A stretch of 52,194 nucleotides of DNA from Actinomycetota bacterium (GTDB lineage: Bacteria; Actinomycetota; Rubrobacteria; Rubrobacterales; Rubrobacteraceae): contig CADDYV010000022.1 in assembly GCA_902810695.1 (NCBI GenBank), positions 1 through 52,194 on the forward strand, read 5' to 3'. Both the position numbers and the translations under genes were made by a program. Positions within the stretch are counted from its first letter, which is position 1; the number at the start of each line of letters is the position of its first letter. Below the pieces are notes generated by a model. That model did no database searches and was not told where the DNA came from. It saw nothing but the letters and a program-made list of their open reading frames with translations. Below, piece after piece: positions 51,867-52,194 of this stretch.

Positions 51867-52194
51867 GTGATCCGTACGAGAACTACTGCGAATTATAAGA
51901 CCTCGTGGGCTTATCGGGTGCTCGTTGCTGTGGCGCTCGCGGCGGTTGTGCTCGGGATTGTCGCCCGCCTCTACCATCTCGGCTATCCAGATACGAGGAT
52001 GTGGGATGAGGTCTACTTCCCGAAGTTCGCGTGGGATTATCTGCAGGGTAAACCGTTCTTCGACGTTCATCCGCCACTAGGGAAGTTCATCATCGCAGTA
52101 GGGATAATCATCCTGGGCAACGACCCTCTGGGATGGCGTATCATGCCAGATCTCTTCGGAGTAGCCATGATCTTCCTGGGCGCTTTTGCCGGAT
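51867..52194 (+). CDS. Dolichyl-phosphate-mannose-protein mannosyltransferase (PMT/GT39), N-terminal part
   Basis: The first 109 residues of a membrane O-mannosyltransferase, cut by the right edge. After a basic N-terminus and one helix (LVAVALAAVVLGIVARLYHL) comes the acidic-motif loop WDEVYFPKFAWDYLQ and FDVHPPLGKFIIA, typical of the GT39 catalytic site in actinobacterial Pmt. It glycosylates exported proteins from polyprenyl-phosphate-mannose. GTG 51867 with GAAGAG upstream is the likely start. Confidence 0.88.
   Translation, partial: MIRTRTTANYKTSWAYRVLVAVALAAVVLGIVARLYHLGYPDTRMWDEVYFPKFAWDYLQGKPFFDVHPPLGKFIIAVGIIILGNDPLGWRIMPDLFGVAMIFLGAFAG

Overview
The window (about 52 kb, GC-rich) comes from a high-GC Gram-positive chromosome. 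The best guess is an actinobacterium close to Rubrobacter. The reasons are frequent GTG and TTG starts, an F420-type flavin oxidoreductase, a protein O-mannosyltransferase, a GH63 mannosylglycerate-hydrolase-like enzyme, and the mix of central and stress genes. The genus is an inference. TGA is an ordinary stop for most genes here, for example in ATGA overlaps.

Layout: 1-0.9 kb, the end of phosphofructokinase and a RidA-family gene. 0.9-8.7 kb, a minus-strand supraoperon trpG-trpD-trpC-hydrolase-trpF-trpB-trpA-accD-accA; trpE is absent and accD appears to start at ATT. 8.8-14.7 kb, an ornithine cyclodeaminase-like gene, a GH31 glucosidase, a HAD phosphatase, a small membrane protein, an MFS carrier and a small ORF. 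14.9-25.2 kb, a long minus-strand run: corA, plsY, a fatty acyl-CoA reductase/HAD fusion, a zinc alcohol dehydrogenase, a LarA-like protein, a solute-binding-protein-like gene interrupted by an in-frame TGA, a GlcG/HbpS protein and a formaldehyde dehydrogenase. 25.2-33.3 kb, a short glutaredoxin-like gene with TGA in place of the first redox cysteine, then a cupin, a quinone oxidoreductase, a Usp-like protein with an inserted domain, an ArsB/SLC13-like permease, a flippase-like protein, PrsW, and a GH63/SDR pair.

33.4-37.9 kb is a MarR-controlled operon with two tandem 14-TM exporters. 38.0-45.1 kb holds five transcription units (ABC exporter; YbjQ/small membrane protein/TMEM175 channel; two membrane proteins; a NarL-type two-component system). 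A repeated inverted-repeat box lies upstream of each, which suggests one regulon. 45.3-49.5 kb has an MFS carrier, a Bcp peroxiredoxin, an F420-type oxidoreductase, a PadR pair with a tandem operator, and an EamA transporter. 49.7-51.5 kb looks like a decayed integrative element: a secreted beta-helix gene and an integrase remnant next to tRNA-Phe. tRNA-Asp and the start of a PMT-family mannosyltransferase close the window.

The most interesting signal is two independent genes with in-frame TGA codons, at 25285-25287 (+) and 17778-17780 (-). Each is followed 20-23 nt later by an 8-bp hairpin with a 3-nt loop beginning GU, matching the general form of a bacterial SECIS element. The glutaredoxin case replaces a conserved cysteine (UxxC) and is a strong selenoprotein candidate. 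The solute-binding-protein case is a second, less certain one. No selA, selB, selC or selD gene was recognised in this window.
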